Source: Lojkania enalia
Taxonomy: Eukaryota > Ascomycota > Dothideomycetes > Pleosporales
Assembly (NCBI GenBank): GCA_010094045.1
Contig: ML986598.1
Span: 62,001-126,000, forward strand
Direction of reading: 5' to 3'
DNA length: 64,000 nucleotides
Positions 12,153-23,537 of the stretch are shown piece by piece; position 1 is the stretch's first letter, and every line of letters begins with the position of its first letter. The position numbers and the translations under genes were made by a program. The notes beneath the pieces were generated by a model. That model did no database searches, was not told the origin of the DNA, and was given only the letters and a program-made list of their open reading frames with translations.

Positions 12153-12761
12153 AAGAATGTACGAGATTGCTTTCATCTCCAGTTTCTAGCACATTGGGTG
12201 TTCGTAAGATTCTTGTTGGATACCACAAGGCGTTTGCGTAGGCAAGACTGTCGATAGAGCTATTTGTCTTTAGAGTCTAATAATGCGCTTATGTACTTTT
12301 AACTTATCTCATTTCGTTTGCTTCCCTAAAGTTGTTTACGCGTTTTGTTAAAGTGCATCATTAGCACCTATCCTTGTCATAATAATCCGTATAAAGGAAC
12401 TTCTTTAGAAATAAAAGCTTCCACGAAGGATTCTCAGGCTTATTGTTGGTTTGCGTTCTCTCTCCTAACATCCAATCAGCTTTTTCACAAACTGGCTCCT
12501 ACTGCCCTATCGGGCAAGGTTGGCGCCCCGTAGTCCGTACAGCTGCGAGCGACATACCTTTTCCGATACAAGTTTCAAAGGAGCTCAGCTGTTCCAGGCT
12601 AACCCGTACAAGGTGCTAGGTGTTTCATAGTCTTACCGCCTCCTCGGACCCCGCAAAGGAATATTCACGATAAATCGACGCCGCTCTCTCTTCCACCAAG
12701 TCAGAATACATTCCTCTTCTCTATTCTACTGTAGCTTTTACGGAATCTTTCCCCTAATTAC
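12153..12761. other. Intergenic, 3' end of APP1 gene and promoter of NLR-like gene
   Basis: 609 bp without a gene. It holds the APP1-gene 3' region and the presumed promoter of the patatin-NACHT gene, with several short AT-rich stretches. Confidence 0.6.
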
Positions 12762-15700
12762 ATGGAAGTGTATAGAAATGAAATCACCCAAGCAAACCCA
12801 GAGCAAAGACAGAGGGGGCTTCGGGTATTGTCGCTAGGTATACAATCCGAGCTTGAACATGCCACTCCATGTACTAAATAAATATTTCAGACGGTGGAGG
12901 CGTCCGAGGGCTCTCCTCACTTCATATTCTTCAATACCTCATGAAACGAATCGATTCCGAGAACCCACCAAAGCCATGTGATTACTTCGATCTCATCGGC
13001 GGCACAAGCACTGGTGGGTATGTATCCACTCTCTCATATATATTCAGCTATTGAGTTGATGTAATAGTCTAATTGCGATTATGCTTGGTCGCTTGCGCAT
13101 GGACATACACGAATGCATCACTGCATACAAGGTCATTTCACGGAGAGTATTCACGCCTAAGCGATCTAAGAGAAACATATTAGGCAGAGGCAAAGATTTA
13201 TGGAGCCTCGCAGGAGCTTTCGATTCGAATGCTTTAGCTGACGAGATCGCGCGTGTGGTGGAAGCGTGCGGCCTAGACAGAAACGCCAAACTCCTTGAAA
13301 AGGAAGCACATTGCAAGGTGTACGTAATCTTTGGAACATGTCCTGATATGCGAACTGAGTTATTGACCCTTGGCCAGTTTCGTCTGTGCGACAAGAGCAG
13401 AGATATCGACTACTGTTCGACTTCGAAATTATCGGACTGCCATGACTGTGGATGAAGTCAACTGCACCATCGTGGAGGCAGCTCGTGCAACGTCCGCGGC
13501 CTCCTCCTTTTTCGCTCCTATTGAGATTGAGGGACAGAAATTTGTGGATGGCGCTACTGGCAGCAATAACCCTGTTGATGATGTCTTGGACGAAGTCAAT
13601 ACCATTTGGCCTGGTGAAAATTCCCGTCTGGAGCGATTTGTCAGTGTTGGGACTGGCACGCCAAGCTTGAAGGCATTTGGTACTAATTTGAAGGAATTAG
13701 CCTCCACTCTGGTAGCAATGGCAGTAGATACGGAAAGAGTTGCCGAGCGCTTCCAAAAACAAGATGTCCGTGCAAACGGCTTGAGCAGCAACTACTTTCG
13801 TTTCAACGTTCGCCGCGGGCTTGAAGACGTTGGACTCGAAGAGCATGCCAAGCAAGGAACTATTATCGCAGCCACGAACAATTACCTGGATGAATATGAG
13901 ACAAGGGAGAAGGTCCAAGAGTTCGTAGAGGCCTCACAGCGTGAGTAGGACGAAGGGCTCGAACGCCGTGTTTTGACCCTGTCTAGTAGCTGAATGTCTT
14001 AGCTTTCTTATCATCTTTCGAGATGGTGTCTTATTTGCACACATTGAACACATATGACATTCTAGCGGAGCTTCGGACTATCGCAACACCCGTGGGCACC
14101 ACGTTTGATTGGGTGCTTGAGTCTAAGGAGATGAAGGCTTGGGCCCAAGGAAATCACCAAATTCTATCGATCAGAGGAAAGCCGGGATGTGGTAAAAGTG
14201 TGCTACTAGCACACCTCCGGAATTCTATGGTGAATACCCCAGTAGCATTCTTCGCCTGCAAAGATGCAGAGCACAGCCGCCGCTTCCCAGAGATGATTCT
14301 ATCCTCGCTCCTTCGTCAGATCCTCTCATTTCAGCCGAAGCTTCTCCGCTACGTGGTCCCATTGGACAGGTTCTTCGGCAGCTGGAAATACGAGCAATTA
14401 CTGGAATCATTTGAAGGAGTCTTGACGTCCCCGGATAACCCGGGAGTTATATGCATGATAGATGCTCTAGACGAGTGCGATCCCGGCACAAGAAAACGCT
14501 TCGTGAAAGATCTCCGAGATATCTTTGAACGCGCAGGATCTTCAACAGAAGTCGGCTACAGAAGGATGATAATCACCAGTCGGAATTATCCTGATCTGAT
14601 CTTCCCTTCTCGGCTAGCAACGACCATCGATCTAGATTCATCGCCAATGGTGCAGGCTGATTTGAAAAAGTTCATCCTCTACAAAGTTACCGATTTACTT
14701 GAGGCGCGACCAGACTACAAATCCCTCGACGTCAGCTCCATCATTGACAAGCTTGAAAATCGAGCCAATGGCATGTATCGGCTCATAGAATTACTCATAC
14801 ATGAATTAGAGGGTGCCACGAATTCCTCACCTCACGCTCTGGAACTTGCTTTAGACTCAGTACCCAGTCATCTCAGTGAATCGTATGACCGGATCTGGAT
14901 GAGGATACCTCCATACCAGCAGCCAAGGGCTAGGCGAATTCTTAAGCTGCTCCTTTGCGCATTTGTTCCACTAAGTCTAGAGGCTTTGCGTGTAGCTGTT
15001 GCTCTCATTGACACAAGTTCGGAGCAAGATATTAAAGTGTCAGGGCTCAATAAGTCTGCTGATCTATTAGGGGACCTCGGCCGCTTATTTGGACCCTTAA
15101 TACACGTGGACCAAACAGTGCGACTTTCCCACCACTCAGTCAAGGATCACTTCATAAAAATAAAACACGAAAATATCGACCATGTCACTCCAACTGGAAT
15201 CGGGCTCGAGGAAGCACATGCCTTAGGTGCTCTCATTTGTATGAGATATCTGAACGCGAATGATCTCAGATTTAGCCAAGAGTGCGTCGATGAGTCCAGC
15301 AAAGAGTTTTTGGAATATGCTCTTAATTTTGGAGCGAAGCACATAGCCATGACTCGGGGGATGGAACCAAAGCTTGATGAAGAAATTCTTACCTTTTTCA
15401 AAGCGGGAATCTGGACAAGCAGGTGGTCACAAGCTGCTCCACATGACTTACCGTGCATTTCAAACGTTTTCGTTCCACCCATCGATAATCCTCTTACTTT
15501 TTCTGCTTATTATCACAGAATTGATCTCTTCGGGCGTCTCATCGGTGATGGCACTTGGTTTCAGGCCTATCATGAGAACCGTTGTGCTTCAGTATTAGTT
15601 TACACGATCTATTTGTCTATGCTTAGCATGAATGAAGAAGCTTTGGTTAGCGCGATTGCTAGCTTCGATAAGATCATGCTGAGTATACCTCCCGAATACG

Positions 15701-18135
15701 AGCCAGTTACACTACTCTCATCCCCTAATGCCGAAGACGTGTCGCGCGAATCCTTCTACCAACTTGTAGACTATGCTCAGAGCTTACAGCTTGAAGGACT
15801 AGCAGTAAACCGACGAATAGACGACCAAATAACACTCCATGAAAAGATCCGCATTGCTTTCCGGACTTTATGTCCCGACTCGTTCTATCGAGATGCTGGC
15901 GAGTTCTTCTCGTCCAATACGGACTGGTCACACAACACGGCCATCTTGTTGGGGCTCTACATGTCGTGGACATATGGTAAAGAGCGAATGAGCCTTCTAC
16001 GCCCGGACAGTACCATAGTCCTTGCTGGGGCGAAATGGAATCGGTATCATGTTGTTCAACTTCTCCTTGATGAAGGAGCAGGCCTTCAAGCTCTCGATAA
16101 TTGCGGAGCAACCCCACTACATCTCGCTGCTTCTACAGGGAATACGGAACTAGTAAGAACAATCCTCTCCCGGAAAGAGATCGATGTAAATGCAAAGGAT
16201 TCCAAGGGCGAAACCCCGCTTCACTACGCTTGTCGGAAATACACACTCTGGGATTCTGCAGACCGCATCATGCCAAGACCAAAATGGGTCTCGCGATCCA
16301 GGGTTGTAAAACTATTACTAGCCGGTGGAGCGAGGCCAAGGGAGAAGAACGACCAGAACAACACACCATTCCAAGCACTGGCCCGTGTCTTTGTCCCAGA
16401 ATGGCCTGATATTCAACCAACCTCTGAGCTGAACTGGCAACAGCAAGACTTGAATGAGTGTATTGCATTATTAATCACAAGCCTCGATGATGTACTCGAA
16501 TGGGATACCTATGGTATTACACCACTTCATTATGCATCGTATTGGTGGCCAGTATCTGCCATCAAGCAGCTTCTCGATTTTCTTAGTCACTTTAATCTTC
16601 CGGGATTACTACTCGATGCTCATGGTCATACTCCATTACATTATGCAGCCATTCGCGGATTTGAAGCCTCTGATGAGGTCGTTCAGCTGCTTTATTCAGC
16701 AGGTGTCGACCCTCGGGTCTGCAATATTTTTGGGGAGACTCCGTCTAGGATAGCTAGGCTCTATGGTCGAAGAAGCGCCTTTAGGATACTATCGAAGAGC
16801 GCGAAAGAGGCTGATAAGCAAGCTGAATTACGCCTCGGGAAAACCTTGCCTACGGCCGGTCAATGGCCTCGAATCACGCCTATGAAAGCACTGGACGGAA
16901 AAAATGGGGAAATCTACGAACCTCTTATCGAGACCAATCACGATGACATGTCGAGCGCCGTCTCACTACAAAGGAGGACACATTTATATCAAGGTCAGCA
17001 TTCCATACCTCTACCTGAACTTCAAAGCTGGGAAAATGTTCAGCATCCGAGCGTTGAGGTAAGTGCTTACACCGGAGAACTCACAAGGCGAGAAACTTAA
17101 ACAGTCTACCAGCTCATTCAAAAGCTAAACCAATGGGTATTGAACGCCTCATTGGCTCAGCAACACTCCTCGTTGCATCCCGTACCGTCTCGTCGGGTAT
17201 TGGATCTACTATCTATGAAGAAATACGACCTAGCTCGAATTGAATATTTTGGTTCAATACATCGCATGACTCTCATACGCCCAATACCTCGAGACGAGTC
17301 AACAGCTCTCACCAAATCTAATTTGGCGTCTGCCGATTCGACTATTATTCAAGACTTGACGACGACTTATCGGCCGACAGAAAGGAAGATGATTGCCAAG
17401 TACTCCTACTCCCAGCTTGACGAAGATGATGAGGAAGATTGGGACGATGAATATGAATCCGAGGCCGAACCCGAATCTCGGATCCGCGAGAACACTTACG
17501 AAAGCGTTGCAAAGCCTGAAAAAGGTACCGAACAAACGAACATTGCAGGATACTATTACTCAAGCTACGAGGACGAAATGTGGCGAAGGATGCGCAAGGT
17601 GTTCAAGATGTCCAACCGTATCCTACGGTATCTTATAATCTACGAAGCCGTGTTCTCTAACACGCCCCTCCTCTTGCTACTCTTTCCCACGTATCCATTG
17701 GGCGCACCCGGACGCACATCCTTCGAGCGACGGCAACAGTGGGATTTTGGGGACAAGATATCTATGCGGATGTTTTCAATCAATGACTACCTCCTCACAA
17801 CACAGCGCCATTTCGAAGGCTTGATATATGGCTGGTTGCCTACTGGAGCTCAAGATACTTATACTATGGTATCCTTCCCTACCTGGCTATTGCTATTTAT
17901 CATTTTAGGAATGTCTTTATGGTTCCTCCAACAGGCAGTTCGCAAAATATTGTGGATATGTTTTATTATTTTGGAGAAACTTTTCCCTGAGTTTGTGGAT
18001 TCACGGTTAGATATGATCTGGTATGAGCCAAGCGAGTATCCCACGGATTATGTAGACTACGGGTTCCGGAATATTGAGCAGGAGAGAGGGTTTTATGGCG
18101 AGGCTCAGTATCTACGTCGTGTTCAAACACTTTGA
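12762..18135 (+). CDS. Patatin-NACHT-ankyrin NLR-like protein with membrane tail
   Basis: Six exons join in phase: 12762-12837, 12891-13017, 13068-13319, 13378-13940, 14003-17058 and 17113-18135 (introns 53, 50, 58, 62, 54 nt), giving 1698 residues. Residues 26-29 are DGGG (oxyanion loop), 63-67 GTSTG with nucleophile Ser65, and Asp209 in the DGA motif: a complete patatin-like phospholipase catalytic dyad. A NACHT-type P-loop NTPase follows: Walker A GKPGCGKS at 398-405 and Walker B MIDALDECD near 491-499. Ankyrin repeats occupy about 1010-1270. The last 340 residues (exon 6) have an acidic stretch at about 1460-1484 and two or three hydrophobic segments at about 1528-1560, 1608-1633 and 1636-1650. 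Patatin-NACHT fusions are fungal NLR-like proteins tied to non-self recognition and regulated cell death. Membrane location of the tail and immune function are inferred. Confidence 0.85.
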
Positions 18136-19525
18136 GATGTTGGGTAGTAGTGATAGGGATTGTAGAGTATTGTGTAGTGCCAAAAGGGGGAGGTTGCGTT
18201 GACTGTATAAGATGGCTAGCGGAAGTTTTACATAAAAGAAGTTTTCGAAGCAAGGCATTTTAACGGCGTTTAGCAATAGCCAAAATACTTTATCGTATTT
18301 CCTTCTAGCCACCTTTCGTACCAGCTTAAGTTTTTATTGCTAACTATCTAATTTGGAGTAGTTAAAAGTCGATAGTTGATTTTTATGATAGCAGCATTTC
18401 AACTTAACATCCCAAAGCCGGCAAAAAGCCGGAAGGATATCCAACCGATTATCTACGTGGCAATGCGGAAAATCAAAGGGATTAACCTCCAACCCCAGCC
18501 TCCTCGATGCTAGTTCATCATTATATCTTGGTGCCAAAGTCACTTTGCAAATAGATAAATAGCAAGATAATGTCTAAGTCCATTTATTTCAGCCGTCTAA
18601 TACACCGGAAAGGCTGTTCAACGCGGAAATAGAGGACACAACTCCATTTGTCATCATGTCCTTTGAAATATAGAAGCTCCGTCTCTCTTTCTTCTATATC
18701 CTTCTAAGGGATTTCCCAGGAATCCGGTGATATCTACGGTAGTGCTAAAATAAACCATAAGTATACATGTCGGGTTATTTATCGACAACGACTCGATCAG
18801 GACAGGCGGTACCGCTGCGGTGCAAGCAAGTATAGGTTGTGCGTAGAACATACATATTTTAGCTACTTTAGTCCTCTGAGAGCTGTCGCCAATAGTGGCC
18901 AAATATTAAGACTATAGCGTAACGGTGATCCTTATTGGACGAATTGAAAGTATACAACCAATGTCAATCATTCCACATTATTGGCGTGCAGGTACTGTGT
19001 TTCCATCGAGTCACTGATATGGGGGCCACTAAGAAATGGGTTAATAGATTCCACAACATGAAAGTCAACTGATCAAACTTAGCGGTAGGGTACAAAATCT
19101 GCATGCGTGAAAAATTCTGGAGATACGCTGAAGGCTTAGCCATAACTAGGTAGCAACGGACACTGGAGTGTCACTTGAAGTTGGCGGCCAAGGAGGTCTT
19201 TATTATCACTTCCATTCTGCTGAATCAGAGTGCTAGCTTCGAAGAGTAATATATATAGAAAAGGAAAAGGCAGGTCAAGACCGGCATGGCAAATCAGATC
19301 TGCACGTTCTAGGAGCTCCGAGACTCAAAGCAATAGAGAAAGAAAGAGTAAAGCTTGAAGCGAACGGACTGAGTCACGAAGTGGCTGGCTTTTACAATCC
19401 GTAGCACGAGATTGAAGGGCTGAACTTGCTTCATGAAATGGATGCAGGTGCCCAGAGAGTCTGAATCATATATCTAGATCATACAAATGAGATATCCCAA
19501 TCTCAAAGAAAGTGATCATCCTTCC
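18136..19525. other. Convergent intergenic region, possibly with decayed coding sequence
   Basis: AT-rich, between the 3' ends of the NLR-like gene and the DUF3445 gene. The minus strand at 18330-18900 shows several adjacent open stretches in shifting frames. They look like worn coding sequence, but I could not place them in a family. Confidence 0.45.
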
Positions 19526-21003
19526 TCAGCGACCAGCATCATCTTCCTCATCTTCAGCCCGGTTCTGTCCCTCACAAAATGCAAACACTGGCTTCTTCCA
19601 GAACTGCAGACCTTTATATTCCTTGATATCGTCAGGCCAACTCCGAATCTCCTTGACGAGACCTCTCCTCCCTTCGGCTGGCAAATCAGTCAGCTTCTGT
19701 ACGCTCGTCTTCACCGTAAACACCACCGTATTGCTCTTCGGGAGTCGTCGAAACGTTTGGCGCTCTCTCCTAATGATAAAGTACGGCGGGGAAAAGTTCC
19801 CAACCTTGCCAGGGTAAAAGTCCTGTCCACGTTGGATAAAGAGGAGCTGTGAAAGGGGCCGGTCGTCGGGATTGATTTGGATGAAGAATGAGTGGCGCTC
19901 CATATAGGAGTTTGTGCTTAGGCGAGTAAAATAGCTGAGGTTCAGGATGTTAGGGTAGTCTTTGAGTCGGTTAGTTGAAAGCTTACTGTTCAACGGGCTT
20001 TGATAGCTTACCCTTCCAGAGCGGTACCGGACCGTGGAGGTCGGTGACGGATTTCCCGATGCGTTCGCGGAGACGCCAGCCAGCAGGGAAGATAGTAGCG
20101 CTTGCAACACTAAAAAAAAATGTTAGGATATTAGTGATGAAGAGAGCCACAACTACGAATTGTCCATTAGCTCGAGCGAAGGGTGGTTGCCACATACAGA
20201 TAGTGTTCTCCCGAGAACTCGGACTTCTGCAAGATGTTGAAGTCCTCCACGCACAGCCTGGCACACACCTCCAAGGGATGCACATCATATGGTTTCTGGA
20301 TACTAATTTCCTCCTTCACAATATTATTCCTAATCTTCTTCCGGCCATTTGTCTCGACAATTTCGAAGAACCGAGGATACTTCTCCAGCAAGAATTCAAC
20401 AACCAATTCCATAAGCTCTTCACACGCCTCTTCACCGGAAGGCGTCACTTGAAGGGCCTCTTCTTTCTGTGTTTCGAGGATATGTGACCTTGCCGTATAG
20501 AATTCCGGATACGTATTGTCCACTTGCAGCCAATCCTCAATATCAAGCTTTTTCAACCCCATAGTGATATAGTGCGACCTCTCCCTAAACGATGGTATTG
20601 GGACAGGGACAAGGGTTGACAAATGATTCACCAACGGCACATCCGGGAAATTAGACCCATCTCCACAATCATCTTGCTCAAAAGCCGGCAGTCTTGAAAT
20701 ACGCAGCTCCTCGCGGATCTGAGCTCGTACCTCCCAATCGGTGGGTATAAGACTCTCGTCAACGATAACACGACCCGTCCAGCGGTCAGCAATCTTCTCG
20801 GCTTTAGCACGCTCGCGGAGGTACTCGGGGAGGATCGTGTATTTTGTAGGTGACGGGCCGAATTGGCCTTTGTAGTATACCAGCCTAGCCAGTATCCAGC
20901 TGAGTCCTAGGAAGAAGAGGAGAATGAACACAGCGAGAAATACGAGGGTGCCTATGGCTGTCGCATTATGGCGCGGATGCATCGCATGCTCTTGTATAGC
21001 CAT
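19526..21003 (-). CDS. Membrane-anchored heme-dependent oxidative N-demethylase-like protein (DUF3445)
   Basis: Three exons: 21003-20198, 20109-19987 and 19934-19526; introns of 88 and 52 nt; 445 residues. The start ATG at 21003 has an A at -3; the frame is open further upstream but only from a non-ATG codon. Residues about 16-43 form one transmembrane helix. The rest matches the DUF3445 / HODM alpha-subunit-like family (PF11927; in fungi often called 'HRQ family protein'). Diagnostic motifs are FPAGWRL, DLHGPVPLWKGKL, RGQDFYPG and FIIRRERQTFRRLP. The bacterial relatives are heme enzymes that demethylate dimethylamine; the fungal substrate is unknown. The C-terminus ends in an acidic, probably disordered tail. 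It faces the NLR-like gene tail to tail. Confidence 0.85.
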
Positions 21004-21547
21004 TGTGGTCAGTGTTACGGAAATGAAGGGTTTGGGGGTTGAAGGGTTCCGAGGGAATATGATGGATAAGGTCCCGTGCAATTGGGTCCGTATGGGCTAA
21101 ACGCGACTTACACCACTATGTATCGCACCGTGCGCGAATAGCTCCTTCACCGCGTCTACTGTCAACCGTAGCTCGCAGTCCGTCGGATGTTTTGGTAGAC
21201 CATGCGATTCATTAGGAACAGCCTATCCTTCCCTCACAGATGGCGATGCCAATCAGATATGTAGTTATTTATTTATAAACTACCGATGAAAACCCTATTT
21301 AACTCGTGCCATCATTGAACAAACGTATACTCCACAAGATACGAGCAAAACAAGCATATAAACTATAAGGCTAATGCAATAACATATAGCCCTAGCGCCC
21401 GCATATATACTTATACACAAGGAGTAAATATCTTAAACAATACTTTGAAATGATCCCTGAGTAAGAAAATTGACAATTATGACGCAAAGACTAATATGAA
21501 TATCAAAATAGCAGAATGCGTGAAGCAAGAATTGAATTACCATGCAT
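21004..21547. other. Short AT-rich interval
   Basis: The first bases upstream of 21003 are the presumed promoter of the DUF3445 gene. From about 21240 the sequence becomes very AT-rich with many TpA steps, in keeping with RIP-affected DNA. No gene is seen. Confidence 0.5.
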
Positions 21548-22616
21548 TAAAAACACTGAACGAGACTCAAACGCCGTCGACAGAGTTGGTCCACGGAACC
21601 CATTTGCTCCCCATTATGAATAAGCATTGCTTGCCCATCCATCATACCATGGATATAAACGTCTTCCAATACCTGACAGGGACATCAGATTCTGTGTTTA
21701 CTTTGAGCATTTTATTAGGCATATGGAATTAATGTTCATCTTTGAAGTCTCCGAATAAGCAGTCTACTAGGAGGCTTGCTTTGACAGGGAGACATTCAAA
21801 CCAGCCGGGGACATGGTAATAATGTGGGCCCGCTTTCACGACCTCAGACAGCCGATGCGTTGTTATCTCCAACCTCGACAAATAATTCAATGGTCATTGC
21901 GAACTCGTTCCACCTAATACTGTCTTGCCCGTATTTAATAACTTCCTTCCTAGCTAAGCCAATCTCTTCCACCACCTACCAGCATGACAACCATAGCCTT
22001 TGTATGATTTCAAGCAATGTACGCCATTTATTGCTTGTATCATGGCTCTCACTATTTGTCAAACTTGTGAAGCTGCAACATCTTGATGAACCGCTGTGCA
22101 ACCTTGCTAGATTCAGCCTCCTCACCAAGCCAGATATATACTTGCTGGCGTTGCCATATATCTCGTACACAATTTCTACCCGATTTATACACTCAGCATC
22201 AACCCACAATTAGCGATCCTGGATGCGATGTCGAATCGCCTTTAGGACGTATTATTGTTTCGGAGAGACGCCCTTTGCGCAATTTCCCCTTTCCTTAGCA
22301 TGGCGATATACGCTTTGTGGCTTCTAGTGCTCTAGAATCACGACAAAGCCTCATACGGACGTTAAGTGGCATGAGGATCTCTCAGACTGATCAACTCGCA
22401 TTCAATATCCGGGTTTTCGGGATTGCTTGCCAAAAGCCTGAACAGTGGAATGACATCAAGCTTCCTAGGGAGTTCTTCATAGTAATATGATTCGTATGTG
22501 GGAGGTTTCTTTGCACTTTCTGTTGTCGGTACGCTCTAGTGAGCATCTTCGCGATTCGCAGATGATCGGACTATCTGCGGGTGATTTTCAGATCCTGAAT
22601 ATTCTAGGGTTCTCAT
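21548..22616 (-). pseudogene. RIP-type degraded heterokaryon incompatibility (HET) domain gene
   Basis: From an ATG at 22616 the minus strand reads as a HET-domain protein through to a stop at 21550-21548. It is broken by stops near 22538 (TAG), 22364 (TAA), 22340 (TGA), 22334 (TAG), 22212 (TAA) and 21978 (TAG) and by frame changes. Recognisable HET blocks in order: ECELISLRDP, YEALS (22355-22341), LWVDAECIN (22209-22183), GNAS followed after a frameshift by VYIWLGEEAES, EEIGLARKEVIKYG and DVYIHGMMDGQA. These match the family's ALSYVWG, WVDAICINQ, ASRVYIWLGE, RRWVVQEI and Y.HG.MDGEA signatures. Several stops sit at expected Gln (CAR to TAR) or Trp (TGG to TAG) positions, which points to RIP. 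Non-functional. HET proteins trigger cell death after fusion of genetically different hyphae. Confidence 0.8.
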
Positions 22617-23537
22617 TGTTGGGAAATGAGATTTGAGTTCTTTTGCTAAGATGTTAGGTGTCTGGTCCAACTCGGCTCGACGATCATATGTTTAGGAAGA
22701 CAGCTACCTTCAGACCTACACTCAACGCTAGCTCCTTAAACCAAGGATATAATCCATTATTACGTATCAGTGTTCGGTGGCACTTGCGAGGAGCAGTCGC
22801 ATCCGCGAGCCGTCTATTGCGTTATCTGATTGGCTGTATCACATACCAACATACTCTTCGTGTTCTATGCTAGGTCAGCCAAAACGCAATAGCCAGGCAA
22901 AGTCATACTTAAGGGAGCACACATTGGAAGCGTTATACAAGAATAATGCATCGAACTCATCCATTGGAATTGAATTTTCATACGTAAGGACGCCGAAATT
23001 GGCGTGCGAGCTGAGGGTCGACGCTCAATCTCAGATGCTGGAGACTGCCGACATGACTAGTCAGTACTATCAGCACAGTCATAGTATATCGCTATTGGAC
23101 ACCTCGCCGACCTGTACGCTCTGAAAGGACATTTCATCTTACCGATACTTCAGAGTTGAGATGAAAACGTTGAACGACAGCCTTGGCGACTACAAACGAA
23201 GGACGAACAACACCCTCGTCCCCATTCCTCGCCCCAATTGTTTGCCTGCCCAAAGTCAACAACTAATCAATACCAACACAATTTTCAATCTCCATTTACC
23301 CTCGGCCTGAAAATTATCAGCTCGGTAGCATATAAATGCCAGGTTCCAAACCCACTCTCCCCTCTTAATCACCGTAATAGCATATCATCAGTGCGGACAG
23401 AAGCCTGTATGAACACCCCCCACGCCTACCGTATTCAGTAGTTTACAATAGGAAGAGGCTTAGATTGGATCCTACTAGTTCTTACATACATTGCTATCAT
23501 GTGACATGTCAAGTCAAACACAACGTACTCTGAGGGC
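22617..23537. other. Intergenic, AT-rich
   Basis: Between the HET relic and the 3' end of the PUS7 gene. Short open frames only, no family match, no RNA gene recognised. Confidence 0.55.

Noticed and set aside
18654..18902. 82-codon minus-strand ORF with a fragment (TKVAKICMFYA) faintly like glycosyltransferase starts
   Set aside because: The resemblance covers about ten residues only and does not continue in any frame.
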